Assembly (NCBI GenBank): GCA_029844215.1
Contig: CM056720.1
Span: 28,451,711-28,515,710 of the forward strand
Length of the DNA stretch: 64,000 nucleotides
Direction of reading: 5' to 3'
DNA from: Przewalskia tangutica
Lineage: Eukaryota; Streptophyta; Magnoliopsida; Solanales; Solanaceae
In this document: positions 23,015 through 35,214 of the stretch, one piece after another
Layout of the letters: each line of letters opens with the position of its first letter
Numbering within the stretch: the first letter of the stretch is position 1
Position numbers and translations under genes: made by a program
The notes under the pieces: generated by a model
Seen by the model: only the letters and a program-made list of their open reading frames with translations
Databases searched by the model: none
What the model was told of the DNA's origin: nothing

Positions 23015-26000
23015 TTACAAGTAGGAAAGTGAATTACCTGGAGGTGTGGGGAATAGGTGAGGATACTTCGCCTCATGTCCTCCTCGGCTTCCCACGCCAT
23101 CACCTCCTCGAGCCTGCTCCGCCACAAGACTTTGACTAAGCCACGCCCCGTCCGCAGACGCCTAACTCCGACGATCGACTATCGCTATGGGAATCTCCTC
23201 ATACGATAACCCCACACCGACATCGCATCGGGTGTACTAGATGGATCCCCGATACATCTCCTCAAAGATAGATACGTGAAAATCCGGATGCATCGCTTCC
23301 GATCGGACGGCAGATCCAACTCATAGTAACCTTGCTTATCCTCGCGACAATCAAACGCCCAATGTACTTGGGCCGAAGTTTCTTCTTCCCGAATCTCATC
23401 ACACCCTTCATGGGTGACACCTTTAGGAAAACCCAATCATGAACCTCGAACTCAAGATGCCGACGACGATGATCTGCATACGACTTCGCCGACTCGAGCC
23501 GTCAATACGCCTTGATAAGCTTCACCTTATCCATCGCTCGCCGCACCAACCGTCCCACTAGCCGCACTCGCCCACATCGAACCAACCTATAGGCGATTTG
23601 CACTTCCTCTCATACAAGGCCTCATAAGGCGCCATCTGAATACTGGAGTGGTAGCTATTATTATACGCAAACTCAACTAGAGGCAAATGATCCTCCCAAC
23701 TACCATCGGTCAATAACACAAAGCTCGCAGATATCCTCAAGAGTCCGGATAGTGCGCTCGCCCGTCCGCTCTGCTCAGGATGAAATGCAGACTGTGCTCA
23801 CCGCGGCCCCTAAACTCTCGAAGGACCTCTGGTTAGCCGAACCGCTCCTCTGTCTGATATGATCAAGTAGGGACTCCATGCACCGACGATCTCTGATGTA
23901 AAGTCCGCATAATCCTCACCAAAAGTCGCCCCGACGGAAGAAAGTGGCTGATTTCACACCGCCGACGATAACCCAAATAGAATCATGTTCTCCGAGTGCG
24001 AGGTAATCCCGCGACGAAGTCCATGTTGATTACCTCCCACTTCCGTTGGGATTCTATCGCCGCAACAAACCACTGTGCCTCGTGCTCTACCTTCACCGCC
24101 GACAACAAGGGCACCGAGCTACGAACTCGCAACGCCCTCTTCAAGCCATCCCACCAATACACGATCTAAGGTCGTGGGTACATCTTGGTCGACCCGGATG
24201 GATAGAGTAACGCTACTGCGGTGCTTCCTCAAGAACTCGCCAAGTCCTCAAACATCCGGAACACACAACCGCTCTCAAACCTTAACACCCCATCGTGCTA
24301 CCTCAAAAGGACTCGCCCTCACGTAAGAGTTGTATCACAATATCGAATCAAAGCCGATCTCGAATCGCTGCCTCTTCACCTCCTCGACGATGGAAGACTG
24401 CAACCTCACTAACTCTAACCCCACCGCTATCGTAATCAATCAAACGGACACCAAGGCTCGCTAATCGATGCAAATCACGAACCATGTCCCTCCTCTCTAG
24501 CCGCACATCTCATAGGCTCCCATCGACCTACGACTAAGAGCATCCGCCACAACATCGCCTTCCCGTGGTGCAGATATCAACATCGTAATCCTTAAGCAAC
24601 TCTAACCACCGCCTCTCGCTGTAGTTCACTCCTCCGTCAAGATATACCGAGGCTCTTGTGGTCTCAGATAAATATCCATGTGAACCCCATACAAATAGTG
24701 CCTCCAGATCTTAAAAGCGTGAATCACAACCGCCAACTCCAAATCACGCGGGTAGTTCCTCGTGTTTCTTCACCGCCGACGATATGCTATAACTCGCCAT
24801 GCCGCATCAACACACATCCCAACCCGATGCCGACGCATCACAATACACGATATAACCATCCGACCTTCCGAAGAGTAAGAACGGGCGGTCGCCTTCTTTT
24901 CAAGAATCGAAACCCCGCCACAAGCATCACCATCAAACTTGGCCGCTTTCGAGTCACCTAGTCAATGGTGCGTAGATAAGCAAACTTCCACGAACCGGCC
25001 GATAATATCCTCGCAAGGCCCAAAATCGCGAACCTCAGCTGAGTAGTATGTTCAGGCCAAGTCCCGATCGCTCGATTCGCCGTATCCACTGAATGCCATC
25101 AGCCCCTAATATGCCCAAGAAACGCCATCAAGTCAACCAAAACTCACATTTGGAAAACTTGGCGTACCGCTGTCCCGAGAATCACAAGATCCTCAAATGC
25201 TCCGCATGCCTCGCTCGAGCGAATAAACCAAGATATCATCAATGAACACTATCACAAACGTGTCCAAAAATGGTTTGAACACTCGGTTCATCAAATCCAT
25301 GAATATCACGAGCATCGTCAACCCAAAAGACATGACCGAACTCATAATGCCCGCATCGGTCCGAATGCAACCCTAGGGACATCCACCTCTCTCGACACGA
25401 ACTCGATGATAGCCCGAACGCAGATCAATCTTGAGAAACATCTCGCGCTCGCAACCGTCGAACAAATCATCAATCCCGGAAGCGGTATTCGTTTAATGGT
25501 CACCTTGTTCACCGCTCAGATCAACACATGCGCAGCTGGCCCCGCCCTTCTTTCTTCACGAACAATACCGCGCCTCGTGGAGAAACACTAGGCCCGATGA
25601 AGCCCTTCTCCAAGAAATCCCTGCCGATCCTTCAACTCTCTCAACTCGGCAAAGCATTCAGCATGGCAATGAAAATAAAGCCGAGTGTCCGCAATATGTC
25701 AATACAAACTCAATCTCCTCTCGTGAGGGATACCCGAGGTCGCCTGAAACACGCTCTGGGAACTCTTCGACCATCGAACCGACGGAAAATCTGGTACCGC
25801 AGCCTTCAGATCAAACACCCGAACGACGGTAGATATACCCTTCGTACATCTTCCTAGCCTCGAGGTAGGAAATAAACCTACCTCTGCGATACCGCGTTCT
25901 CCCACTCAACAACCGCTCCTCAGAAACTGGAACTGCATTACTCTCTCTTCAGCCTACATTGGCATAGCAAGAAGCTAGCCAATCCATCCCCATGATCACG

Positions 26001-27473
26001 CCAAGTCAATCATCTCCAACTCTATCAAGTCGGCCAGGTCCGACGATCAGAATGGTCACAGACAAGCTCTATATACCCGCCGAGCTACCACCGAATCACC
26101 CATCGCGTAGCTACCTCGAAGTGGTCTATGGACTCGTGCTCTATCCTCATCCTACTAGCAACAAGGGGAGATATATAGACGTAGTAGAACCCGATCTATC
26201 AAAGCATACACATCAAACCTGAACCGATAAGGTACCGCGACGACATCAGCGAGGCCTCCGATCCTCGCTTACCGATTAAAGCATAAACGCGTTCTCGAGA
26301 CCGCGAATCGGGACCCGCCACGACTCGCCGCGACCGTTGCTCCATGAGTACCTTCTCCGGCGCAGTAATCGCTGGGATGAAGAGCGCAATGCACTCGTAG
26401 ATCGGGCCTACTACCGCCGCCCCGGCCGGACAAACTCGCGAAATGACCGCCGCCACAAGTATAGCAGCTCCGAGTACGCCCCTAATGGTATCTACCACAA
26501 CGGGCACACCGAGCGTACTCGAACGTTAGCACTTCGCTACTCGAAATCAAGTCCCGGGCCCCGACCGCCCCGATCGCCCGGGTCAGACCGAATGAGGTAG
26601 AGCGCTCGCCTGGCCGTGGTGCACCGACTTCACGATGCCGCCACCCCGAACCACCAAAGAACCGCCGCCTCGCCTTCTTCTCGCTGATATCGCTTCTACC
26701 CGGCGGTCTCTACGCCTCACATCCTGCAGACGAGCTCGCATACGGGTTATGTCCATGCCGTCAAGGGACACACCCGCACAAGACTCGCCATGTAATCATC
26801 TAGCCTGGACATAGCGATGCACTTCGCCCTCCATCTCTCGCTACTGCAGTGGACATATCGAGCCAAAGAATCAAACTCGACATTGTACTCCTCACCAGAC
26901 GCCCTCCTGCCTCAAGAACAAGAATCTATCACCGTGCCTCCTCATCCGCGAGGCAAGAAGTGTGTGAGAAAGCCTCAAAACTCATCCCATACTGCCGAGG
27001 TGCATGCTCTCCCGAAAGCTCCTATGAATCAAACCAATCGATCGCGGTATCACGCAACGATGCGAACCGAATGTCACAGACTCGGTCAAGCCCCGATCAC
27101 CCGCATAATCCTTCGCACTGATGGATGAACTCTCGCGATCATCCTCCGCCGACCCGTGAAACTCGCGCGCTACAACTAAGGAAATCCCGTAGTCTCAAAC
27201 TATTCGCCTCTGCACTACGGTGCGATCGAGTCGAGCCGAACCGCCGTGATCCGGCCTCTCTCGACGCCACAACTTTAGCCAAAGCCGGGCCATCTCCTTG
27301 TACTCCTAACCTCCGCCCCAGCCGTGGGACGAGGCGGGTATCGCGGCTCTCTGGGCCGGGCGCCATAGAACTCGCTGCCTCGTATAGATCGCCTCGAGCC
27401 CTCGTGACTCGTGTCTCGCTAGCAGCCTCTCGGCCGCTTGCCTTCTCGGGCCCTGTTGCCTTACGTGAGGCAT
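23015..27473 (-). pseudogene. gag-pol: Broken gag-pol polyprotein of element B
   Basis: The start ATG is at 27471-27473 (MPHVRQQ in the damaged frame; the same position reads MPPRK in A and G) and the stop equivalent is at 23015-23017. Visible pieces include protease near 26150-26220 (VYALI), reverse transcriptase near 25200-25600 (FMDLMN region), RNase H near 24400-24900, integrase near 23558-24030 (the frame at 23558-23740 reads SWEDHLPLVEFAYNNSYHSS then YEALY) and a tail near 23185-23436 (LRRCIGDPS). The integrase stretch of about 45 residues is intact and matches C. Elsewhere small indels break the frame every 50-300 bases. Confidence 0.85.
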
Positions 27474-27652
27474 AATCATAGAAAGGAATACGTTAGAGGG
27501 TCCAACCTATAACATGCCTCTAAAGCACGATCTCGTAATGAAGAATGGAAACCAATCCTAAATATCCTATAGCCTCTCGATTATCGTGGTGCACAACACA
27601 CCGATAATCAAGACTTACTAGATACGGCTCAGACACTTTCCGAGGATTAATC

Positions 27653-27663
27653 GCTCGATACCA
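27653..27663 (-). other. Primer-binding site of element B
   Basis: TGGTATCGAGC on the element strand, next to the LTR end TGACAAAG. As in A, one base of the CAG triplet is absent. Confidence 0.8.
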
Positions 27664-27666
27664 CTT

Positions 27667-30019
27667 TGTCACGACCCATTCCGGCCCGTGAATCGTGTCT
27701 TACCGGCACCCAAGTAGTCATACATCGAGTAATCGGAAATATAAAACAAGACATGAAACAGCTTTATAAAATAAGACACGCTTTATGTGAATAAACGCCG
27801 CTTTTCGCATATATATATAAACAAGGTTTAGCAGCACATCCGACATCGCATAACATGACTACATGCACTCTAAGGAAAAATACAACTATGGCGGATAGCC
27901 CGCCATACCCTCGATCGCATAAAACTATCTACAACAGGAGATCATACCAAAGAGTAGAGCCTCCAAGAGATGGAGCTCCCGACACCAACGTAGATCCTAA
28001 GGATGCAGATCTAGCACTGCCGCCCTTACCATGCAGATGAACGCAGCCTCAAGCGAGGTCAAGATAACAGTACCAAGTATGTGAAACTATAAAGAATCAA
28101 ATGAAATCAAAGTATTTAAAACCTTTTCACAAATACAATCGCTTCAATTGCACATAGTGCCACATCACAAACAACATGAGAATAGAAAATCAGAATAGTC
28201 TATTCTAGGCCGCGAATGATCAAGCAAGGCCAATCGCCCATAGTATCATTCTGCGTGCCTAGTCCTCGACTTCCGCAGCCCGCATAGTCACACATGCACC
28301 GCATGAGGTATTCTCAGACGGGGCAGCCAACCCCAGATCCGCCTAGGCTCCCGCACCGCATAGCCTCAAAAGACCGCATAGTCTCAACAGACCGCATAGT
28401 GGAATCCCCGCATCAAAGCTAAACACCCTAATGATCAATCTCGAGCATACCGCTGCCTCCGCATAGTCTCACTGCATCGCATAGCCGTATAGACCAAGAT
28501 CAAGCGGCAAGCCCTGTGATAACAAATGGGGTAGGTGATACAATAACAAGACAACTGACTTACCTAGCAACGTAAGCACAGCAAGAATGACCCCTTACAC
28601 AAAGATTTCAAGACACTAACCTGTAGCATCATAATATGTCTACTTATCACACAAATCTTACTACACTTAATGTAAATCAATACAAGGCTTTTATAAACAA
28701 ACAAGTAAACAGCTCTTTTTATCTTTCTTAAGTCATATACCTAACTTCCCATAAAGCTAGTATAACTCTTAAGCTTTTGTTTTAAAACCAAATATTTATC
28801 TTCTTAAAAATGATTCAAGATTCTTTGAAATGCTTCCAGCTTTGTTATTCAAAGCTTAAGCCGAGGCATCGCCGTAAGTATTATTCAGCTTAAGTCAAAG
28901 ACATTGCCGTAGTTATTATTCGCTAACACATGTACATCTACCGCATTATATATTGTAAAATATCATGCTTTAGGAAGAATCACATACCTTCTCAAATAAA
29001 ACCACCGCCAAGTCAATATGTCGCGCAGAGAGTCACCATAATAGTCACGCATCTATCAAAGACTACTCAAGGTCATTCTAAATGTATGTTCACAATTCTA
29101 CGGAAAGTCGGCAAGACTCTCCTACCCGCGAGCTATATAAGTTCATCGTGAAAACAAATTCTATGTAAGTACAATTGATTATTCTTCTTTAAACCCTTCT
29201 ATCGGTAACAGCTCAATTCTATTTGTGATATCCTTCTAAGTATTTAATACTTATTCAATACTACTAGATGTATTCTCTAATTCAAAAGAGGTTAGGATTA
29301 GTTACTCGTTAAGCCCAAAATATCCTAGATAAAGTCGCACCGAGCAAGGTTTAGCTCCTAAGTTGTACGCTCCAGAGTCCAAGAAACCTTAGAAGTTCTT
29401 CACAACTTCTACTAAGTACTATGGATTTGGGCTAGGTATTTTGGGCATTATAACGATACTAGAAGACAACTTTTCTACCAAGGGAGGGGGTAGATTTCTG
29501 CCAGCTGGGGGTAGCCTCTACCAAACTCACCTGGGGGAGGAGAGGTGTTGGACGAAAGGCTGGAGAGGAGAGGATTTTTTCAAGTCTTGAAGATAACTTT
29601 GTGGATGAAGAACTCTTCATCTCTAAGGGGTATTTATAGCTCAAGCCTCGCCAACCAATGGCCAAGATGAAGATAAGTGCAAGGCAAGTGTAGTGAGGAT
29701 TAACTATACACAAATATCCTACCAACTTCGACTTGTGCACAAGGCACAAAAACGTACATGGCTCTTCAATTCGCCCAAATGGACGATTCAAGTTCACCAA
29801 TGGGAGGTGCCAAGTGTCGCCTCCCGCTGGTCCAAAATGTTTCGCCTCTCTAAAAATCCGCAAAAATTAGCAATGGCATACCGAATTTTCCTACGAAAGT
29901 CGTGGAAACGCTTCACTGAAACGATTCTTTTAGCGAGTAGTGTACAAAAACGCCCAAGGCTAACTTTAAGGCCAACTTTTGACGTATTCCCCACGCATAT
30001 ACTGAAATACGGTATAACA
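27667..30019 (-). repeat. 5' LTR of element B
   Basis: Pairs with 20536-22893 and is nearly identical in AT-rich parts, for example 21560-21660 against 28700-28800. A minus-strand TATA box lies at 29631-29638. Confidence 0.9.
29631..29638 (-). promoter_or_regulatory. TATA box, B 5' LTR
   Basis: TATTTATA on plus is TATAAATA on minus. This is the promoter copy placed to transcribe element B. Confidence 0.65.
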
Positions 30020-32028
30020 CTTACATACATACTTAAGAATTCGATCAAGTTTTTCCACATAACTTACATATCTTACATAACATAATTCGCCCTTTATGGA
30101 GAGGACTTCTTATTTGGGAGCTTACTTTGATTACCCATACGTGATAACGAATCTTGCCCATTTATGACACGCTAAGTCATACAAAAGTCTTCCCACGAAA
30201 GTATACTGCTCGGACCATTCTGGGACACGATAAGTTCATATAGTCTGCCCATAAAGGTATACTGCCCGGCCCATTCCTGGGATGCGATAATGTCATATAG
30301 TTTGCCCATAAAGGTATACCGCCCGCCCATTCTCGACGCGATAATGTCATATAGTCCGCCCATAAAGGTATATCGCCGACCCATTCTCGACGCGATAATG
30401 TCATATAGTCCGCCCATAAAGGTATACCGTCCGCCCATTCTCGACGCGATAATGTCATATAGTCTTCCCATAAAGGTATCGCCCACCCATTCTCGATGCG
30501 ATAATGTCATATAGTCCGCCCATAAAGATATACCGCCTTACCATTCCTGGGACGCGATAATGTCTCTTTACATAACATTTTAAATCATCTTTTCACTTCT
30601 TCTTTAGTCGTTATAACAACTCCCCATAAAGCTATTATAACAACCTTTCACTTTAGAGAACTTAAGACACTTTTATTTATTTTTACATTAGGGAAAATTA
30701 AACCCAAAAGTACTACGTACATACATACTTAAAAAGAATCATAAAACTCCTTATCTTCTTAAATCCATAAACCTCTTCTTTTAAAAACTCAAGTTACATA
30801 GCTTTCAAAAAAATATTTCAAGTCTCTTAACTTTTAAGAAATCAAGTTTCTTAACTTTAGAAATCAAGTCTCTTATCTTTAGAATATCAAGAAATCAATA
30901 CTTTCCAAATCAAGTATTCTATACTTTTAAATCAAGGCATTCCTTCCTTTAAGAATCAAGTCCCATAACTTGAAAAATAAAGTCTCTTAACCTTTTAATA
31001 ATTTAAGGTTCATAGTCTTAAAAATTCATAACGTAAACTCTTTAAATTAAGTAACATATTCTTTTGTGCGTTGTGACTAGGTTATACTTGTTTATAACGA
31101 TCTTATTAAAGCAGCCATGATCTAGAAAATGTAATACAATTTTGTCTTATCTTAGCTTCTATGCAGATGGAGAATTCTACTCATTTTAATTTTATTGATT
31201 GTCGATACATTTTTTTTATTAACGCTGCAATGGCTTGTTCGATACTTATTCTTATTCGCAAAGAACTTAGCAAAGTCAACTCGACTCCAAATACTTCTAA
31301 CGACTCTTACCAACATCCCCATAAGACTTGGTAAGAACTTAGATAACTTAGACGTAGCTTTTACATAAAGTAAATCAACATACATACCTCTTAACTTCTA
31401 AGAGTAGAAAGGATCATGAAATAACACCACATGTATATTTCATACATAGAATCATGCCAAAAGAAGGAAGAGGTTCACATACCTCGCGACGATTATCGAC
31501 AAGTAGCAAAATGCTCCAAAGTACCTTAACTTTGATAGCTATTCCATCCTTTAAGTAGAATATGCTATACGTAGTACTTCAACCTAAAATGACAATAACA
31601 CTTCTATTAACTACAAGCTATCAAGTGTAGGACTTATACCAAATAATGGCCCTCTAATTCTACGGAAAATTGGGCAACACTTCCTTTGTTTCTACGTACT
31701 TTTCCACCTTTTCCAAGGCCCGTATTCATCAACCAACAAGCCACATTTAAGGCACAACCAACAGTTAGCCAAAGGGGATTACACGCCTAACTGGACGTGT
31801 AAACTTCGCCTACGCTTATACAAAACCCACAAATCAATAAAACAATCGCAATCCAACCATAACGAGGGTAAAATGTGAGGCCTTTTAACACATTTCCACA
31901 CCCTTATTCCCTTAGGACTTTCATTAGCAACTACTACACTTAAACATGCACAACAACAACTAAATTTCCAGCATTTAATACCACAAAACAGTCCACTAAA
32001 CGACACAACAACGTCTAACGCTTTTAGC
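30020..32028 (-). repeat. Right LTR of element E, second part
   Basis: Continues the LTR broken by B. It aligns with 6567-8470 of the left LTR from 30133 onward and reads smoothly across the point where D inserted in the left copy. It is interrupted at about 32029 by F. Confidence 0.8.
30185..30565. repeat. Minisatellite in E right LTR, unit about 55 bp, 7 copies
   Basis: Counterpart of the array at 6600-7010. Cores recur near 30224, 30282, 30338, 30393, 30447, 30498 and 30553. Overlapping frames on both strands are the repeat read as protein. Confidence 0.9.
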
Positions 32029-32703
32029 TCACACGACCCGATCCAGTCTGATCGTGCCTTACCCGGCACCCAAGTAGATATACATCGAGTAACCAAATAA
32101 ATATAAAACAAAGACATGAAACAATAAAGAGTAAGAAATCTAACTAAGAAAATGTCGCTTTTCAAGGTATATAAAAACAAAAACTTGAATCTTATATCCT
32201 TTACAAACCCCGCCACAACAAGATTAAAACCTCTAAGAATTTCTATAACAATTATGACGGGACAGGGCCCCGCCATACCCCTGAATGTACAAGTACCTAT
32301 AATCTTAGGGAATCATACCAAAAGATAAGCCTCCGGAGAAACGGAGCTTCCCAAAACGCTTAACTGTGATCCTACGAGCGAGGATCAACGACTGATGTAC
32401 CTTACTCGCAGATGAACGCAGCCTCCGGGCGAGGTCAAGACAACAGTACCAAGTATGGAAATCGAAAATATCAGAATGGAATCATAATAGTCTATATAAA
32501 ACAGGAGACATATATGATAACCAATTTACGATATACAATATGTAAGCAGTCATGTCAAGTCCGGGACTCACGCCTTCAAAGTCATCACTCAAATATAACC
32601 ACGGGTCTCATGCTCACAATATCAATCACGCCTGTGGAATTCCTTCTCACCGCCAAATTCCATGATATAAAACACCAAGGAATACACATGAACACGTGTC
32701 CCA
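32029..32703 (-). repeat. LTR fragment F
   Basis: Begins TCACACGACCCG, a decayed LTR start, and follows the usual edge sequence (GTGCCTTACCCGGCACCCAAGTAG). Its part from about 32320 to 32703 is closely matched at 37091-37450 in L. It breaks off where plus-strand LTR J begins; the L copy reads on past that point. I do not find the remainder of F in the window. Confidence 0.65.
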
Positions 32704-35214
32704 TGTTATACCCCGTAAGTCCAGGATATGTATAAGAGAATGTATGTAAGGAATCAAGACTTGAAGATTGGTATGAAAGGAAGAATTGTTTTTCCGACGG
32801 AAAATCTTCCGAACGCCGGAAAGGAAAAATGTTCGTTGTTGAGAATTGGATTCTCAAAATGCATTATTTGAAGAGTATGGAACTTATTAACATTATGAAA
32901 ATTTAGTTTTTTACGGATTTGGTCACGTGGGGCCCACCCGAGGAATTTTACGTTTTGCGGGGCCCACGAGGGTTACGGAATTTTATGGACGAATGAGAGG
33001 GCGACATGTGGCACCTCCCCCACATGGTCTTGGTCGAAAATTGCAAGGGTAAAATGGTCATTGACCATTGAAGATGAACAAGTCTTGCTAGCTTGAGATT
33101 GTTGACTTGTCAACTTGTCCACTTGGCTTAACATTAATTGTCCTTCATCCTAGCCACTCAAGTGTTGATATCTTGACCCTCCATTGTGTTTTATATACCA
33201 CACTAGTGCAAGACAAGCTCTTGAAACACTTAGAAAATATCACAACACTTTGTTCTTCAACATTGAGCTCTCGGGTTTGGCCATTTACTCACAAGAAAAT
33301 TTTGTAGTTTTGATCCATTATTCACAAGACTTTAACCCTAGGTCCCTAAGGGTATTGTAAGGATATCTCAATAGAAAGATTTCGGAAAAACGACGTTTTC
33401 ACGTTAGTCGCAAGGCGAAAACCTAAGTCATTTTCACAAGTTTGGATTGGAATTGGAAGAGAAGTTGGTTGTGAACTTCTAAAGGCTTCAAATAGCGGAT
33501 TGGAGCGTAAAGGAAAGGAGCTAAGAATTGATAAGGAGCGACTTTGAATCTTGGAAATTTTAAGGGCTTGTAAAGGTATAAATCTTGTCGTTTTAGCAAT
33601 TAAAGTTTACTTATCATTGTAGTTATGGATATTAGCAAGCATGAGATGTTTAGTATGAAGTTTGACAAGTTTTTTGGCTATTGGAACCCTAATCCGAAAA
33701 CTAGCATGTTTAGCCTTAAGATTACAATTCAAGTTGATTATTAGTTTAAGTCATCGCATGTTGTATAAGAAGGAAATTGTAGTTGTTGAAGTTGTTTATG
33801 ACTATATAACATGTTAGACCTTAGAACTTGGGTTGGAAAAGAATTGGAAAAGACTTTGTATTGTTGAATAAGTTAGCCGAGAATGGCTTTGATTATGGAC
33901 TTAGTTGGTATTAATTGTGGGGCAGAATTTTACACGTATTGTAAGGCGTGTAATCCCCTTTGGTTGGTTGTTGTTTTGAGCCTTAAATGTGGCGTGCTGG
34001 TTATTGAATTCGGCCTTGAAAAAGGTGGCAAAGTATGTAGAAACAAAGGAAGTGCTGCCCGATTTTCCGTAGAATAAGAGACCGTATACTTAGTATTATT
34101 CTACGTTAGAAACTAGAAATTGATAGTCATGTTGTGACCATTATAGGTTGACAATTCTACGTATGACGTATTCGGCTTAGCTTGTGGATTTAGCCGAAAA
34201 GGTATGTGAACTATCTCCTCTTCTAGCATGATTCCTTAAGATAAAGAAAGTATTTCCTACTCCTTAAATGATCCATTCCTTGGTTGTATTTGGATTGCCT
34301 AAAATAGAATTTGTTCTATGTACTTCCTTGATTGTACTTTGATGTTTAAATTGTAAATTGTATAATCCATTGCCTTAGTGAAGTTTGGATTCTTAAGAGT
34401 GAAAGTATTTTACTTAAAGTACATAGAGTCTTGAAAAGGAAGTGGTTTTCCAAATCTTTTGGCTAGTGCCTTAATTCCAAAACCTAAAGGGTCGTTATAA
34501 TGACTTTAGGGGAGTCAAAGGAGTGATTTACTTAATTGATTTAAAAGAGGAGGAATGACATGATTTAAAGAGATGTAACTTGTTTTAAAGGTGTGAGTTA
34601 CTTGGGATTTAAAAGTATAAGCTACTTGATTTATAAAGATTTAGAGACTTGAAGTATTTTGAAAGTTAAGAAACTTGATTTGAAAGTTTGTGATACTTGG
34701 TTTTAGGTATAAGTCTCGTTATAAAAAAATGAATTTGTCTAAAAACCATAAAGGGTTAGAACGGCTTGATGGAACGTTGGTGATAACGGCTTTATGGAAG
34801 GTTTAGAAAGTTGTCTATTTTGATTGATAGGTACGAGTTGCCTAGGTTGTGAAATTAGAAGTTACTTCATTTCAAGTCTTGAAAGGAATTTCTAAAGATG
34901 TAGTAACTTTGTTTGAAAATAGACATGCCTTGATACTACGTGTTAGTATCTTGGGGTTTTATATAAAATGAGTCTTTGAAAAGAATGGAAGACGTAGTAC
35001 TTAGTGTCAAAATCCTGATTTTTAATATAAAACGTAAGTGCCTTCGAGTTATAAAACGAAAGTCTAAAGATTTTATGAACTTGCTCTGTGTGCCGTGATA
35101 GCCTTGAGTGCAAGTATTATATTTTTACACCGCCGCAACTCGGTTGGAGGGCCACTGCCTTGTTGTAAGTTTACTCGACGCATCGACGGTGATGCGATTC
35201 CACTGCATGCTTCT
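32704..35214 (+). repeat. LTR J, plus orientation, interrupted
   Basis: Starts TGTTATACCCCGTAAG, the reverse complement of the LTR ends seen on minus elements. The preceding TCCCA may be its target duplication. It has a TATA box at 33191-33197 and later parts homologous to other LTRs. It is cut by K at 35215, and no primer-binding site or gag is seen. The frame at 33883-34077 lies in a stretch shared with G's LTR (51660-51840) and is not a gene. Confidence 0.65.
33191..33197 (+). promoter_or_regulatory. TATA box, LTR J
   Basis: TTATATACC lies about 490 bp into the LTR and is followed by a GTGCAAGACAAGCTCTTGAA leader similar to K. Confidence 0.6.

Larger units (their letters stand above)
20536..30019 (-). 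mobile_element. Element B: full-length Ty3/gypsy LTR retrotransposon
   Basis: LTRs of about 2.36 kb (20536-22893 and 27667-30019) flank a 4.8 kb interior with gag-pol on the minus strand. The flanks are CTTAT on the left and CTTAC on the right, a 5 bp target duplication with one transition. It is inserted in the right LTR of E. Its coding region aligns along its length with A and C. Confidence 0.9.

Noticed and set aside
29459..29863. A 134-residue minus-strand frame in B's 5' LTR
   Set aside because: It lies over the U3/TATA region of an LTR and is broken in the sister LTR at 22320-22720.
31779..32276. A 165-residue minus-strand frame, one of the longest in the window
   Set aside because: It runs across the E/F insertion joint, has no family signature, and its counterpart in the left LTR of E is not open. 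It is chance.
33883..34077. Small plus-strand frame with a hydrophobic, cysteine-containing stretch
   Set aside because: The same text recurs in LTR G (51660-51840) with its frame broken, and it lies inside LTR J, so it is LTR sequence.
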